Shown one piece after another: positions 21,152 to 32,798 of a stretch of DNA of 64,000 bases. Each line of letters begins with the position of its first letter. The first letter of the stretch is position 1. Below the pieces are notes generated by a model. It searched no databases, was not told the origin of the DNA, and saw only the letters and a list, made by a program, of their open reading frames with translations. This DNA is from Sporothrix humicola (lineage: Eukaryota; Ascomycota; Sordariomycetes; Ophiostomatales; Ophiostomataceae), in contig WNYE01000036.1 of assembly GCA_021396245.1 (NCBI GenBank), forward strand, positions 62,001-126,000, given 5' to 3'. The translations under genes and the position numbers were made by a program.

Positions 21152-23366
21152 GGGTTTGGAAAGTTGTGAAGTTAAGTTGTGACGTGGTCGTATTTATGTA
21201 GAGTGCTGCTATTGTCGGTGGCTGTTGCCTGCTGTTCAATGCATTGATGTCGTCGTTTCTGCCTCGCTGCCGTTCTTTTTCCACTTCCTCTTCGCTTGTG
21301 CTCTCGATATTGACGTTCGAAATACGGGACTACTAGTATGTCGTAGGTCTGGACGTGCCAAACTGCCTAGACGCGTCCAGACGACTCCAGGCACCAGAAG
21401 CAAGCACTGTAATAAAAGCGGGGCATAACGCGAGACCCAGTGACTTTACTCGACTTACCTAATCACCCATTAATTCCACTGAGCCTCCAAGTCTTACAGG
21501 TGCAATCAGCGGCAGGCAAAGGCCGAAGAGAGCCGCAACGAACCGTGCGGATGCCAAAATGTCAACGCCCAGTCCATATTACCATGTCAAAAATGTCAAA
21601 GTTGTCAAAAGGCGTACATATGACAACGCCGTCTGCCGTGGCATTGGCTGCAACGTGGACATGGACGATCCCGTTTCTTTGTTTCTGACCGCCGCCAGAA
21701 CCAAGTTCCTGCGAGCACATAATTTCGAGAGCTCAAACTCGAATTGCTTCCCCAGGCTCGCTCGTCGTTCGCACTATTTACAACTTCCACCCAAATAGGG
21801 TACTCTTCCGGCTTGCTTCTAGGCTATGCTTCCGGTGCACTGGCCCTTTTGCTCTTCAATGGGTCAACACTCGGTAGCTCAGTTGGAGGAGCAAAGTAGC
21901 AGGTTTCGAGCTTGTCATTAGACTCTCGTTTCCTGCAGCCATGTCTTCCCCGACTTCTGAATTATTTAAATTACCATTTGCAACTTTGACTTTGACTCGG
22001 CCGACCGTTCCAAGATTGAGAAAACAAAAAGGACAAGAAAAGACAAGAAAGACAAGCACGGGAGATTTGCAGCCATGCCTTTGTGGTGTGGCATCTCTCG
22101 GTCCATTCAGTTCTTCCTCTCTTTGATCTTCCCCTTCCCCAACCAAACCCACGCCGATTCCGAGGCTCACTTGTGATGTGGTTCTGCTGTTCTTCTGTTC
22201 TGCAACGCTGCGGATCTGCTTCCGTGTGGTTCAGCCCCGGGTTTAATACCTCCATATTATGTCCATGAAATGGTCAATGTCCATAATGTCCCGTCATAAA
22301 CAGAAGATTTCCCCATACTTTCAACTTGCAAGATAAAAACAAGAACCCTAAACCAACGGGTCTGGGGAAGTTGGCTTTGGCCCAAAGTTTAAAGTGAAGT
22401 GTAGAAATGTAGAATCCACAGGACGACAGCACACGACAGTGGACGCTACTCATTGTTTCGTTAGCTACTCTATGCGAGTCAGTGGTTTCCAAAGCGAGTC
22501 GTATCCTGGCATTCGTCTGCACAAGTAATAACGGAAAGCGGCAGTCTTTACATCCGGCCAATGATAGACTGCACAAACCATCATAGGAACAAAAAAGTGA
22601 AAGAAAAAAAAAGAAAAAAAGAAGCTTCCTTCGTGCCCCAGGCGGTCAGTACACCTCTGCGGGATGGCCACCGTGCGTTAGCCCGGGGTTGGGGTATTTA
22701 TGGCCCGGGCGACCCCACAGCGCTACTGGCAGAACTTGGGGAGTGCGCGCTTCTCATCATCCGGGATTGCGATTTTGGTGTCGTGTGCCGTCGTTTAGCA
22801 TCGTTTGGTGTGTGTTTTTGGGGGCAACTAGGCCCGACTCGGCCAACGGGCAAATTCTGGGCGTCATTGCGTGGGAGAGAAGGAGCATGGCAACTCGGCA
22901 CGGAAGACTTTCGAAGGATTATCAGTAGGAAAATCAGTAAAAAAAGAAAGAAAGGAAAAAGAAAAGATAGAGATATGCAGACCGCTTTGTAGCTTTCCGC
23001 TTTCCGTCTTTTGAATCCATCTACCGTCTCCAAAGCATTATCCTAACACCCGCTCCTGGACTGTTTAGTCTGTTTTCTCTTGCTTCTTCTTGTTTTGACT
23101 GTTCTTGACTCTACTTTGATTTTATCTTTTTTTCCAGCCACTGCATTTACGATATGAACAGAGGTTTCTTTACCATACTTGATTCTTTATCATCCCATTG
23201 GCGCCTATACTCGACAACAAAACAAATATTGACGCTGTCCATCCTTACGCCCAACTCCTGAGTCAACAAACACGACTAGATCACCCAATTCACCACGATA
23301 CTGGCCACGGAAGTCCAACGATAATATACTGGTGGAACTGCGAGCAAAGCCAGTCATAGTTTGGCC
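21152..23366. other. Divergent intergenic region, PNKP to MFS transporter
   Basis: No supported gene over 2.2 kb. It should contain the two divergent promoters. At 21,872-21,893 there is a tRNA-like A-box word (TAGCTCAGTTGG) without an anticodon arm. Small frames near 22,561-22,990 have no recognisable product. Confidence 0.6.
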
Positions 23367-25292
23367 ATGGGGTTCTTAGGAAAGAAGACGGACGACAAGT
23401 CCTCACCACTACCAGAAGACACAGACAAAGAGACACGGCCAGAATCAAGACGAGACACAACAACGACGACATCACAACCGAAAAACACCAAGAACGCCCC
23501 ACAAGTCGAGATCGACATTGAAAAGCCACACGAGGCCGAGGCCGACGGCCGGGCATCCTTGGCGCTCGCTGAGAAACGGCCGTTGCCCGTGCTCGAGTCG
23601 GCGGAAAATGACGGCCGGCAGCTCGACAATGACGACGAAGCGATGGCGGATCTCGAGAACCAAAGAAGTCATCCGGACCACAGTGGGTCGGAGGGGACAG
23701 CCACCGTGACACCGGTCGGCGGCGAACCGCTAGCTTTGATGGACCTGGAGCATGGTCTCGTCGGGTGGGACTCGCTGGACGACCCGGCAAACCCGCGCAA
23801 TTTCCCGTCGTGGAAGAAGTCGTACATTATGATCATGATGGGCATTATTTCGACGCTGAGCCCACTGGCATCGTCGATGGTGGCTCCGGGCATTGCTGCC
23901 ACGATGGCCGAGCTGCACGAACCCTCGGAAATTGTGGGCTCGTTCATGGTTACCATCTATGTGCTGGGCTACGCCATTGGGCCGCTGTTCTTGGGTCCGT
24001 TGAGCGAAGTCTATGGGCGGTATCCCGTCGTCATTCTGGCGACATGGTTCTTTAACGCGTGGCTGCTGGGCAGTGCGCTGGCGCCGTCCATGCCGGCCTT
24101 GATCGTGATGCGCCTGTTTGCCGGCATTGGCGGCTCGGCCGTCATGACCATTGCCCCCGCCATGGTGTCCGATCTCTTCCCCGTCGAGAAACGTGCCTTC
24201 ACCATGTCCTTGATTACCATGGCCCAGAGCGTCGGCCCGGCCATTGGCCCCATCTGTGGCGGCTTTATCGTCGAGTACCTCAACTGGCGCTGGGCCTACT
24301 GGCTGCTCCTGATCGTCGCCGGCGCCACCAATGCCGGCCTGACTGTCTACATGCCAGAGACGTATGCGCCGCGCGTGCTCTTCCTCAAGGCCGCCAAGAT
24401 GCGCAAGACGACCGGCCGCCAAGACCTGGACCCGCTGCTCAACCGCAAGATGAACACGCGCGACGTCCTGCTCCGGAGCATCATCCGGCCCATCAAGCTG
24501 CTGACCCGCTCGGCCATCTGCTCGTTGCTGTCCTTCTACATTGCCACCATGTACGGCATGCTGTACCTCATGTTTACGACGATTCCGGCCGTCTTCCAGG
24601 ACCTGTACGGCTGGAACGTCAGCATTGCCGGTCTGGCATATGCGCCTTGTAAGTCTTTGTAGTGGAGTATGCAAACAAAATTATATAAAGTGTGCTGACA
24701 TAAATCCTCTCTTTCCCAGTTGGCATCGGCATGGTTGTAAGTCTCACCCTATATTTTGATTTTGATTTTGATCTTTGTTTTCCAGTCCCTTCTCTTACTG
24801 ACCACCCGCCTCCAGCTCGGCCTCTTGCTCATCATGGCCACAAACGACCGCACCATTGCCAAGCTCACAAAACGGAACAATGGCGTCTACGAACCCGAAA
24901 TGCGCCTGCCCCATTGCGTGTTCTATGCCTCGTGCGTCCCCATCTCCCTCTTCTGGTACGGCTGGTCCACCCAGGAACACGTCCACTGGGCCTGCCCCGT
25001 TGTCGGCTTGTTGTTGTTTGGCATCGGCATCATTGGCATCTTCATCCCCGTCGTCACCTACTTGGTCGACGCCTTTACGCCCTTTGCCGCCTCCGCCGTC
25101 GCCGCCAACCGCACGGCCATGTCCATCATGGGAGCCTTTTTACCCCTGGCCGGCGCGCCCCTCTACAGCGCCCTGCACTACGGCGTCGGCAACACCGTGC
25201 TGGCCGTTATTGCCCTCGTGATGACGCCGCTGCCCGTCATCTTCTACAAGTTTGGCGGCACCATCCGCCGGAGGTGGCCTGTCGATCTGTAG
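23367..25292 (+). CDS. MFS multidrug transporter, DHA1 type
   Basis: Three exons, join(23367..24648, 24720..24736, 24786..25292), encode 601 residues starting MGFLGKKTDD. About 125 charged, acidic cytoplasmic residues come first, then the LVGWDSLDDPANPRNFPSWKK segment typical of fungal drug transporters before helix 1. The loop 2-3 motif A is LGPLSEVYGRYPV, and after helix 6 comes PETYAPRVL, the usual fungal DHA1 signature. A long cytoplasmic loop follows, then a second six-helix half ending GGTIRRRWPVDL. This is probably a plasma-membrane proton antiporter exporting toxins or drugs; the substrate is unknown. The middle exon has only 17 bases; with it the frame runs YAPFGIGMVSLLLL, without it the frame is lost. 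The ATG at 23,367 is the first in frame (GGCCATGGG). Confidence 0.92.
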
Positions 25293-28200
25293 ACAGCAGA
25301 AAAACGAAGTAAAAAGGCCTGGCCGGAGGGCGGGTGCCGTCGTGACTTTGTTGTCATCAGAACCGTCTTGATCTACTAATTATTTTGTTTATTGATGCAT
25401 CCATATACAAGCATAGCATGATAAAATTAGACGTTTGATTTTTACTTATTAAATTTAATGATCATGAACGATGCGTAACAATGTCATCGTCACGTTTGAA
25501 TATCGAGAGTGCCTTTAGTAATCAATACAGGATATGGCTTTAATCATTTATATATTTTCATTGACGTAGTTTTTCTCTTAAATTCGTATATGATGAACCT
25601 TTTGTCTATGCTTCTTCCTCTTAGGTTTTGAACAATCCATTCAGCTCGTCAAATGCTTTGTCGACGATGGCCTGTCCGATAAGTCATGAAAATGGCCATC
25701 TTCTGAAGCATAACAACATAGCAGCTTGCTATGTTGTCGGCTTGCATAGACAAGAAGAGAGAAGCCGCGAAAATTGTGTCAACTTTGACATGCATTGTCA
25801 GTTCGGCTTCAGTTGCATCTGCAGAATTTCAGACGGCCAGATCCAGACCCATTTCGTTCTCAGAACGTCCTCCTCAGCACATGACCATCTTTCTTGGCCG
25901 TGCACAGCATTTCTTGTCTTGCAGTTTCATCTCAAAGCCAGACATATGGGGGGATGGAGGGTGTCACAATACTCCCAAAACGGTCTTGTCTCACCCTTCG
26001 CGTAAGCTGGCGAGATTGTGTGTAGCGGTGGAGCTGTCTGGCTGTCGGCTGTCTTTCTTCTCCCTTTGCCGAAGCGAGGATGCATTTCATTTTTTTCTTC
26101 CTTTTTTTCTAGATGCGGTTCTCGATCTGTCTTTTCCGTCCGTTAGTGACACAAGCCAACATGAATGCGTGTAACGCCCGTTCTTTGTCTCTCCGGCGAT
26201 ATGTGTGATTTGGCAAAGGCGATTGGCACAACAACAAACGAAAAAACGATATGGCCGGGAGGGAAAAGGCGTTGGACGTTGGAGAGTCAAACAATCAGCG
26301 AGAAGGGATGGTTCCCGTCAACAGGCTGCGCGAAATGCAAGGAAAAAGCCGTTTGGGGGTCGGAGGTTTATTGGCCGCCCCCGGCCCCCACGACATTAGC
26401 ATTGCATAACCAACAGTCGTTTGTTTGCCGTGTGTGCAGGGCGGGTCTGATTGTCAGTACGTCGTAATTTTGCCTTTTTTCGCCTCTTTTCTGCCGTTTG
26501 TTTCCTTACTCCCGTCCCGAATCATTGTTTCCACACGTGTAAAGGGAGATGCGGCTTGAAGACTATGGTTAGATGCGGGTATGGGGGCAGAGGTCTTGAT
26601 GTTGGTTGGTTTTGGAGGGGTGAATGAACAGTGATGGGAACGTGATAGCGACAAAAATAAGAGAAACGGCCTGGAACAAAATAAAAGCGCGGCAAGGCCG
26701 ATATACTTGCACAAAAACAGGTCGATCTCCGCTGGTTGGCCTGATCGGACGAGAAGATAACCGTTCACTACTCACATGACGATTCTGGATCATGATAATT
26801 GTCTCGTTTGTTTGTCTGTGTCTGCGTTTGTCTCTGATCTTGTCTTGGAACACTGGCGGTGAGTGGGAGGAAAAGATAAAAGACGGTTGTGTTGTGTGTG
26901 CTGGGAAAGGGACGTTGTGAAAAGACAGGGAAAAAAAGTGAGAGACGGGTTCCGCAATTTATTGCTTTCGCGGCTACGTGCAGGGCGGGTTGGCTGTGTG
27001 GCACAGTTGCGTTGGTTTTCTTTGTCTCCTTTGTCAAGCACGGCGAGTTACCATGCGCGAGGAAGGTGAAGGGAGAGGTGCGGCCTGGTGAAATGGATGT
27101 GGATGTAGCCCTGAGAGTTTGCACATTTTAAAGCTGGGTGGGCTCTGGATGGTGAACATTTGGGCGGGGCGGCCGATTTGCTGTTTGTGCACATTTCCAT
27201 ACATTTAAAGGCCACAAAGGGATAGTGCCTATGTCGGAATGGCAGGCAAAATGCGAGAAGACGGGAAGAGGGATGGAGTTATGGCGGCTCGTGGACGATA
27301 GGCGATGGATGATGGACGATAAACGACAAACGGAAGCAAGGGCCAAGAATAGTGAAAAGACGAACAAAGACGATAGGCCGGGAAGAACGAGACAAAAAAG
27401 ATAGGGCTGTGATGTGCTGTGCTGAATTTAGATGGGGGGATTTATGGCGGCGCCGGAGGCGTAGCTGCACTGGATGCGTGATTGCGTGATACTGGTTATT
27501 CCACGGGAGAGACGTAGTTGTATGATTTTGACGAATGACGATTTAGAAAGCAAACAAATGAAACAAAATAGCTGCCTGGTTGACATGTGCTGATCCTCGC
27601 CGCTGTGTTCTGTTCTGTTTGCTGCTTTGCCGCGTTTGCTGCTGCTTCTGTGCTGCTGTTCTGACGATTGCTTTTCTGAATTACTGCTGCTCTCTTTGTC
27701 CGCCGAACTATCTGATCTCATGTCGAAAATATCGCCCCCTTTTTTGTATTGCGGAATGCCGCATTCCGCCGACTGTGGTCTTGAAAATCGACTGAAACGA
27801 AAGAAGAGATGGAAAAAGAAAGAAACAAGGAAAAACAAAAGTCGCAAGACGAAAAACGAAAACAAATCGAGGTAAGCAGAAAAGCAAAATGACAAATGAA
27901 AAGGAAAGAGAACTAAACAAGTCGAAAAAGTAAACAAAGAGCGTGTTAGAAACCGGATTAGGTGCGATGCTGTGGTCTGCCGGATGCAGGTTGAAGACAT
28001 GAGTGCTGGCCGTCCGGTTCCTATATTAAGATCCGTTTTTTTGTGACTAGGTGTCGATATAATGGAAGAAAAACTCCTGAACGCATTCCCCCATCTTGGA
28101 ATAATTTTTTGGTGACAGCGTCGAATCTGAGTTCCGAGTAGAAAAAGAAAACAAATATGAAAAGTACAGATTTTCGAATAAACATAGACCAGTATGAAAT

Positions 28201-28350
28201 AGAAATGAAACCGAGTTGTGCGTTGTTATGTCGCAATTCTCCAGACAGATCGTTGTCGATATGGTTGGATATCGGTTCGTTTGCTAGATTTGTTGTTTAG
28301 GGCTTCTGGTCGGGGGCAGGCTGGTTCGGGTTCACGCGGAAACGGGTCAA
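25293..28350. other. Convergent intergenic region, about 3 kb
   Basis: No supported gene. About 25,370-25,620 and 28,020-28,230 are AT-rich. The segment 26,880-27,420 is a patchwork of purine-rich repeats, and 27,428-28,000 contains overlapping frames on both strands without a domain. It lies 3' of both the transporter and the Tra2-like gene. Confidence 0.55.
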
Positions 28351-29800
28351 CTAGTCCCTGTCGAGTGGTAAAAAAATACATGTTAGCGGATGCACTCGAT
28401 ATGTTTGGAGTTCTGTTCAGATAGATCATACCGCTGGCTGTAGTCACGCTCCCGGGGAGCACTCTCGCCATAGCCACTAGGGCCGCTCGGAGCAGGGTCG
28501 CGAGAGCGGGGACCATCGCGGTCACCGCCACGGTCGTAGCCACCGCCACGACGTTCCTCGCGGGGGCCACCGTAGCCACGGTCGCGGTCTTCACGGGGGC
28601 CGTAACGGTCGCCACGGCTACCACCGTTGCTACCGCCGTAAGGCTCGTCACGGTCACGGCGGTCGTAGCCACCACGGTCGTCACGGAAACCACCGCGGTC
28701 ACCACGGTCACCACCGCGATCGCCACGGTCATAGCCACGGTCATAACCACCACGGTCGTAACCGCGGTCCTCACGGTAGCCACGGTCGTAGCCGCCACCA
28801 CGGTCATCGTAGCGGCGCTCGTAGCCACGGTACCGGTAAGGGTCATCACGACCACCGCCGTAGCCGCCACCGTAACCACCACCGCCACGGCGACGGTCAT
28901 CACCTCTGTCGTAGCGTCCGCCGCCACCACCACCACGGGGGTCTACAACGTGTATGTTAGCTTATGGTAATCAAGGAGCTGGTAAATGGCAAGTCATGGG
29001 AGTCATACCTCTCTTCGGGGGGCCGAAGTATTTGCCGGGAGTGGGAGTACGGGGACGAGCACGGCGAGCCTTCTCGATGCTCAGGGAGCGGCCATCAATG
29101 ACCTCGCCCTGAAGACCGTCCTTGGCAGCGTCAGCCTGGTCGGAAGTGACCATCTTGACGAAGCCGAAGCCGCGAGACTCCTTGCTGTGGGGGTCGCGCA
29201 TGATCTGGCACTTCTCGACCTCGCCGTACTTCTCAAACATGCGGGAGACCTCAGCCTCAGTAAGGCGGGGGTGGATGCCCGTCACGAAGAGGTTCGAGCC
29301 GGGGTTAACTGCGCCGTCATCATCGTTGTCGACAGAACGCGAACCGCCGTTGTCCTTTGGTCTGAGATGGTGGGAAAAGAGAAAGAAATTGTCAGATCGG
29401 TTGTTTTGTATGGAAAGAAAGCGAGGCGAGAAAAGAAAATAGGGCGGGCAATCGTTTGTACCTGTCGCCGGCAGCGCCGGGAGAAGCTGAGCGGCGGGGA
29501 GCGCTCTCCTGGCCCTCGTCGCGACGCGGAGACGCACTACGCTGCTCGTCGCGGTCGTAACGGGCACCGTCCTCTGGTCGATAGTTAGCAATTGAAGCAT
29601 GAAAAAAAGGGTACTGCAGACGTCGCAGCGAGCCGGACGCGTCGTCCTGACGTGCTGTCGTGCTGTCTCGTGGTGCTCTGAGCGAGACCTCAAAAACAAC
29701 AAACAAAACAGGCTGCAAGAACAGCCCCAAAAAGGCCTCAAAACATACCCTCGAAGCGCTCACCATTGGTGGGCTCGTAGTCCATCGCTGTGCTGGCCAT
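28351..29800 (-). CDS. Tra2-like RNA-binding splicing factor (RRM plus RGG/YDRG tail)
   Basis: Five exons, complement(join(28351..28357, 28432..28942, 29009..29361, 29462..29573, 29749..29800)), encode 344 residues. Start is MASTAMDYEPTNGERFE. Residues 20-70 are rich in Arg/Ser (RSASPRRDE, RRSASPG). The RRM spans about residues 77-152, with RNP2 NLFVTGI and RNP1 RGFGFVKM. It is followed by ARRARPRTPTPGKYFGPPKR, the linker that marks Transformer-2 homologues. The rest is GGY/YDRG/RDDRG repeats to the end (ERDYSQRD). The protein would act in the nucleus as a splicing regulator or RNP component; Arg residues in RGG repeats are usual methylation targets. Introns have GTATGT, GTACAA and GTATGA donors. 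The last intron (28358-28431) leaves a 7-base final exon; if it is retained, the frame continues to a TAA at 28,383-28,385. Confidence 0.88.
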
Positions 29801-30905
29801 GTTTGCGGTTGTTGCGATTGATTGCTGTGTGTTGTGCCTTCTTCCTGCGTCGTGGATGCTGGAAGAGAAGATGCTGGCAGATGGTAAAGTGAGAGGTCAA
29901 AAGACAGAAGAGCGTGAGGAAGTGAGAAAAAGGGAGGCAAAATACTCTGACAAGTAATAAGTGGGGCCCAAAAAGAGGAGCCAGCTGGGCGCAGGACAGC
30001 GGATTTGGCTAGCCGAAAAAAGTAGCAGCACACGGCAGAGGAGGGGACAGCGAAATTTCCGTATGGTTACACTGCTGAGGCGCGGCGTCTTATTTGATGG
30101 GTAAACCGCCAGGTCAGGGCTGAGGCGAGAATGAGGTTGAACTGAGGAGATGCTGAGAACAGAACTGTGTCTTTTTGAGCCTCTTCTGAGACCCCAAACA
30201 ATCTGTCACGAGATCAGGTAACGTGTTCGCCCCTGCCTTAGACTGTATTTTTGTGCCTTTTTTAAGTAGGTGCGGCTCAGGCAAACATAACATGCGGGGG
30301 AAGGCGCAATCGTGCTCGAAATCACGGTCTTTGTCCCAACATCTCAAACAGAAGGCACGCCAATCGTAGTTGCTGGCGACAACGCCAACCACTGTGGCAA
30401 TTGGACGCGGCAGGATATGCAAGTGATCGACCAGTGTCTGCCTGTTTGGCATGGGAAAACCCACTACCGGCAGCAACAGGTGCCCTGTAGCGACATGCTT
30501 CTAGGGGATTTTAGGGAGGCACAACGGCCGCTGTTGGTTCTGTGACCGCTACACTAGGCCATATCGGGAATACACTGTGCACGTCGACATCTGCATCATG
30601 TTCGTCGTTCAGTCGCCACGCTGACACATCCAGATGCAGGTCTCATTGTGCGTCACGCATATCGTTTGCGATCTCGTCGGTTGCTCCAGAAGCTGACTTG
30701 GCATCTACCAATTTCAATAAGACGTACTTTCGGCTTGTCTACGACAACACCAGTACACTACAAGCTTCCCCAACATCGCGAAGCTTCGTCTGCGCTTCAG
30801 GTTCACGCATGAAAATGACGACAGTGACAGCATCCTGTCTGTTCCCAGACACGGGATATTGCTGAAAACATTACCGGGCGCGCATACACAATCACAGTCA
30901 ACAAA
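29801..30905. other. Divergent promoter region, Tra2-like gene to Pol X
   Basis: About 1.1 kb between two head-to-head genes. No supported gene. The minus-strand frame at 30,114-30,476 has no domain. Confidence 0.65.
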
Positions 30906-32798
30906 ATGTCACAAAATCTCACATTCCCTAGCATCTATTTGCTCCCCGGCCGCATCCCGAAAGATGAACTAGAACACCTTGAGAAGGACATTCCGTCTTT
31001 GACATCAGACACGAGCAAAGCGAGCATCTTCTTAGGCCGGCTCTCAAACAGCGAGCGGGCCCAGTTTGAGCTCAGAAGACTCGGTGTCAACACGACGGAG
31101 CTTCGGAAGCCTGGTGCAAGAACCAGATCGGCGACTGCGTCGCAATCGACAACGACCGATGCCCCAGCGGCAAAACGTCGGAAAGTATCCGGCCGGTCAC
31201 CGTCGCCCATCGTCATATCCAGCTCGTCGGACGACGAAGATGTCAAGGTTGTTGCACCGCCAGAGCCCACTATCAAGGTGGTTAAGCTCGCATGGTTCAC
31301 AGACTCGGTTGCGCAAAACAAAGTTCTCCCACTGGATGACTACAAAGTCTATGAAGGTCGAAGAGTCCGAGAAGCAGAGCCAATGGTTCAGCCTCGCACG
31401 TTCTCATCCCCAGTCCCTAAGGGGGAAGACATTTTAAAGCGCGCCCAGGCAGATGCATCAGGAGGTGGCAGTCAACCTTCTCAGCCTGGCGCAAAGTTCC
31501 ACTCGCCACACAGAAGAAAATATGACGGTGCGCCAGTACCAAGGCCGTCGCTGATCCGGCAAACCACGTCGGAGAACGACAAGGTGCAAAACCTACCGCC
31601 CATCCCGGATTTCTTGCACACAACCTACTCGTGCCAGCGGCCGACGCCACTGCACTGTCCAAACGAAATGTTTGTCGACGCGCTCAAGACCATCCGCGTT
31701 GCGAGGCAGCTCACAGGCGACAAGATTGGCATCCGTGCATATTCTACGGCCATTGCCACTATCGCAGCATACCCCTACGAATTATCAACGCCTGCCGAGG
31801 TCAGCCGGCTGCCAGGGTGCGGCCCGAAAATCGCCGAACTATTTCGGGAATTCGAATACAATGGCGGACATGTACGCGAGGCTGACGACGACGAATCCGA
31901 CTCCCGGTTATCGGTGCTGCGGCTATTTTACAACATTTGGGGCGTCGCCGAGGCCACGGCCTGCACATTTTACAACAAGGGCTGGCGAGATCTCGATGAT
32001 GTGATCGAGTACGGGTGGAAAGACTTGACGCGGGTGCAACAGATTGGCGTCAAGTACTACGACGAGCTGCAGGATCCGTTGACACGCGTGCAAGTTGAGG
32101 CGATTGCAGACCGTGTGCTGCAACACGCCAACAGGTTGCAAGAGGGATACCAGATGGTCATTGCAGGCGGGTACAGGCGAGGCAAAGAGCTCAGCGGTGA
32201 CGTTGACATTATCATCAGCCACCCAGACGAAGAAGCGACACACCTGCTGATTCGACGGCTGGTGTTGTCGCTCGAGGAGGCCGATCTGATCACGCACACG
32301 TTGACGCTTAGTACGGCGAATTCGGAACGTGGACAGGAGGCCGTCAGCTGGAAGGGCAATGCGCCGAATCATAATCTAGGCTCTCAGGGCGGCGGCACCG
32401 GCGGGAGCGGGTTCGACACGCTGGACAAGGCGCTGGTAGTCTGGCAAGAGCCAATGGAGGGAGATGGGCCGGACACTGACGGTGAAGAGAAAAGTAGGAA
32501 TACAAACCCGCACCGCCGGGTAGATATTATCGTGTCGCCGTGGAAGACGGTCGGCTGCGCCGTGCTCGGATGGTCGAGTGGCACGACGTTCCAACGAGAC
32601 CTACGGCGATATTGTAAATATGAAAAGGCGTTGCGGTTCGACAGCAGCGGTGCCCGCAGTAGGAACGACGGGTCGCCTGTGGACTTGGAGGGCTTTTATA
32701 GTGGCGAGCCTGCGCCGGACATGCTGACGGCCGAGCGGCGCGTGTTTGATGCGCTGGGGCTCGAGTTTCGTCCGCCGAACGAGCGGTGCACCGGATGA
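30906..32798 (+). CDS. POL4: Family X DNA polymerase (Pol4 / Pol lambda-like)
   Basis: A single exon of 630 residues, starting MSQNLTFPSIYLLPGRIPKDE. The N-terminal part is a BRCT-like domain (to about residue 150, with VKLAWFTDSV near its end), interrupted by a Ser/Asp-rich insert and a KRRK basic motif likely to act in nuclear import. The 8-kDa and fingers regions (about 235-370) contain a helix-hairpin-helix, LPGCGPKIAELF. The palm has GGYRRGKELSGDVDIII, giving metal-binding Asp432 and Asp434, and the third Asp540 in RRVDIIVSP. The GWSSGTTFQRDLRRYCK segment follows, as in fungal Pol4, and the end is PPNERCTG. The role is gap filling in non-homologous end joining and base excision repair. 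The TGGSGFDTLDK segment and the acidic loop before Asp540 form a longer insert than in animal Pol lambda. Its promoter faces that of the Tra2-like gene. Confidence 0.93.
   Translation: MSQNLTFPSIYLLPGRIPKDELEHLEKDIPSLTSDTSKASIFLGRLSNSERAQFELRRLGVNTTELRKPGARTRSATASQSTTTDAPAAKRRKVSGRSPSPIVISSSSDDEDVKVVAPPEPTIKVVKLAWFTDSVAQNKVLPLDDYKVYEGRRVREAEPMVQPRTFSSPVPKGEDILKRAQADASGGGSQPSQPGAKFHSPHRRKYDGAPVPRPSLIRQTTSENDKVQNLPPIPDFLHTTYSCQRPTPLHCPNEMFVDALKTIRVARQLTGDKIGIRAYSTAIATIAAYPYELSTPAEVSRLPGCGPKIAELFREFEYNGGHVREADDDESDSRLSVLRLFYNIWGVAEATACTFYNKGWRDLDDVIEYGWKDLTRVQQIGVKYYDELQDPLTRVQVEAIADRVLQHANRLQEGYQMVIAGGYRRGKELSGDVDIIISHPDEEATHLLIRRLVLSLEEADLITHTLTLSTANSERGQEAVSWKGNAPNHNLGSQGGGTGGSGFDTLDKALVVWQEPMEGDGPDTDGEEKSRNTNPHRRVDIIVSPWKTVGCAVLGWSSGTTFQRDLRRYCKYEKALRFDSSGARSRNDGSPVDLEGFYSGEPAPDMLTAERRVFDALGLEFRPPNERCTG

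Noticed and set aside
23730..24674. 314-codon minus-strand frame
   Set aside because: Antisense shadow of the MFS transporter's first exon.
28226..28936. 236-codon Val/Thr/Ala-rich minus-strand frame
   Set aside because: Alternative frame of the repetitive RGG exon of the Tra2-like gene.
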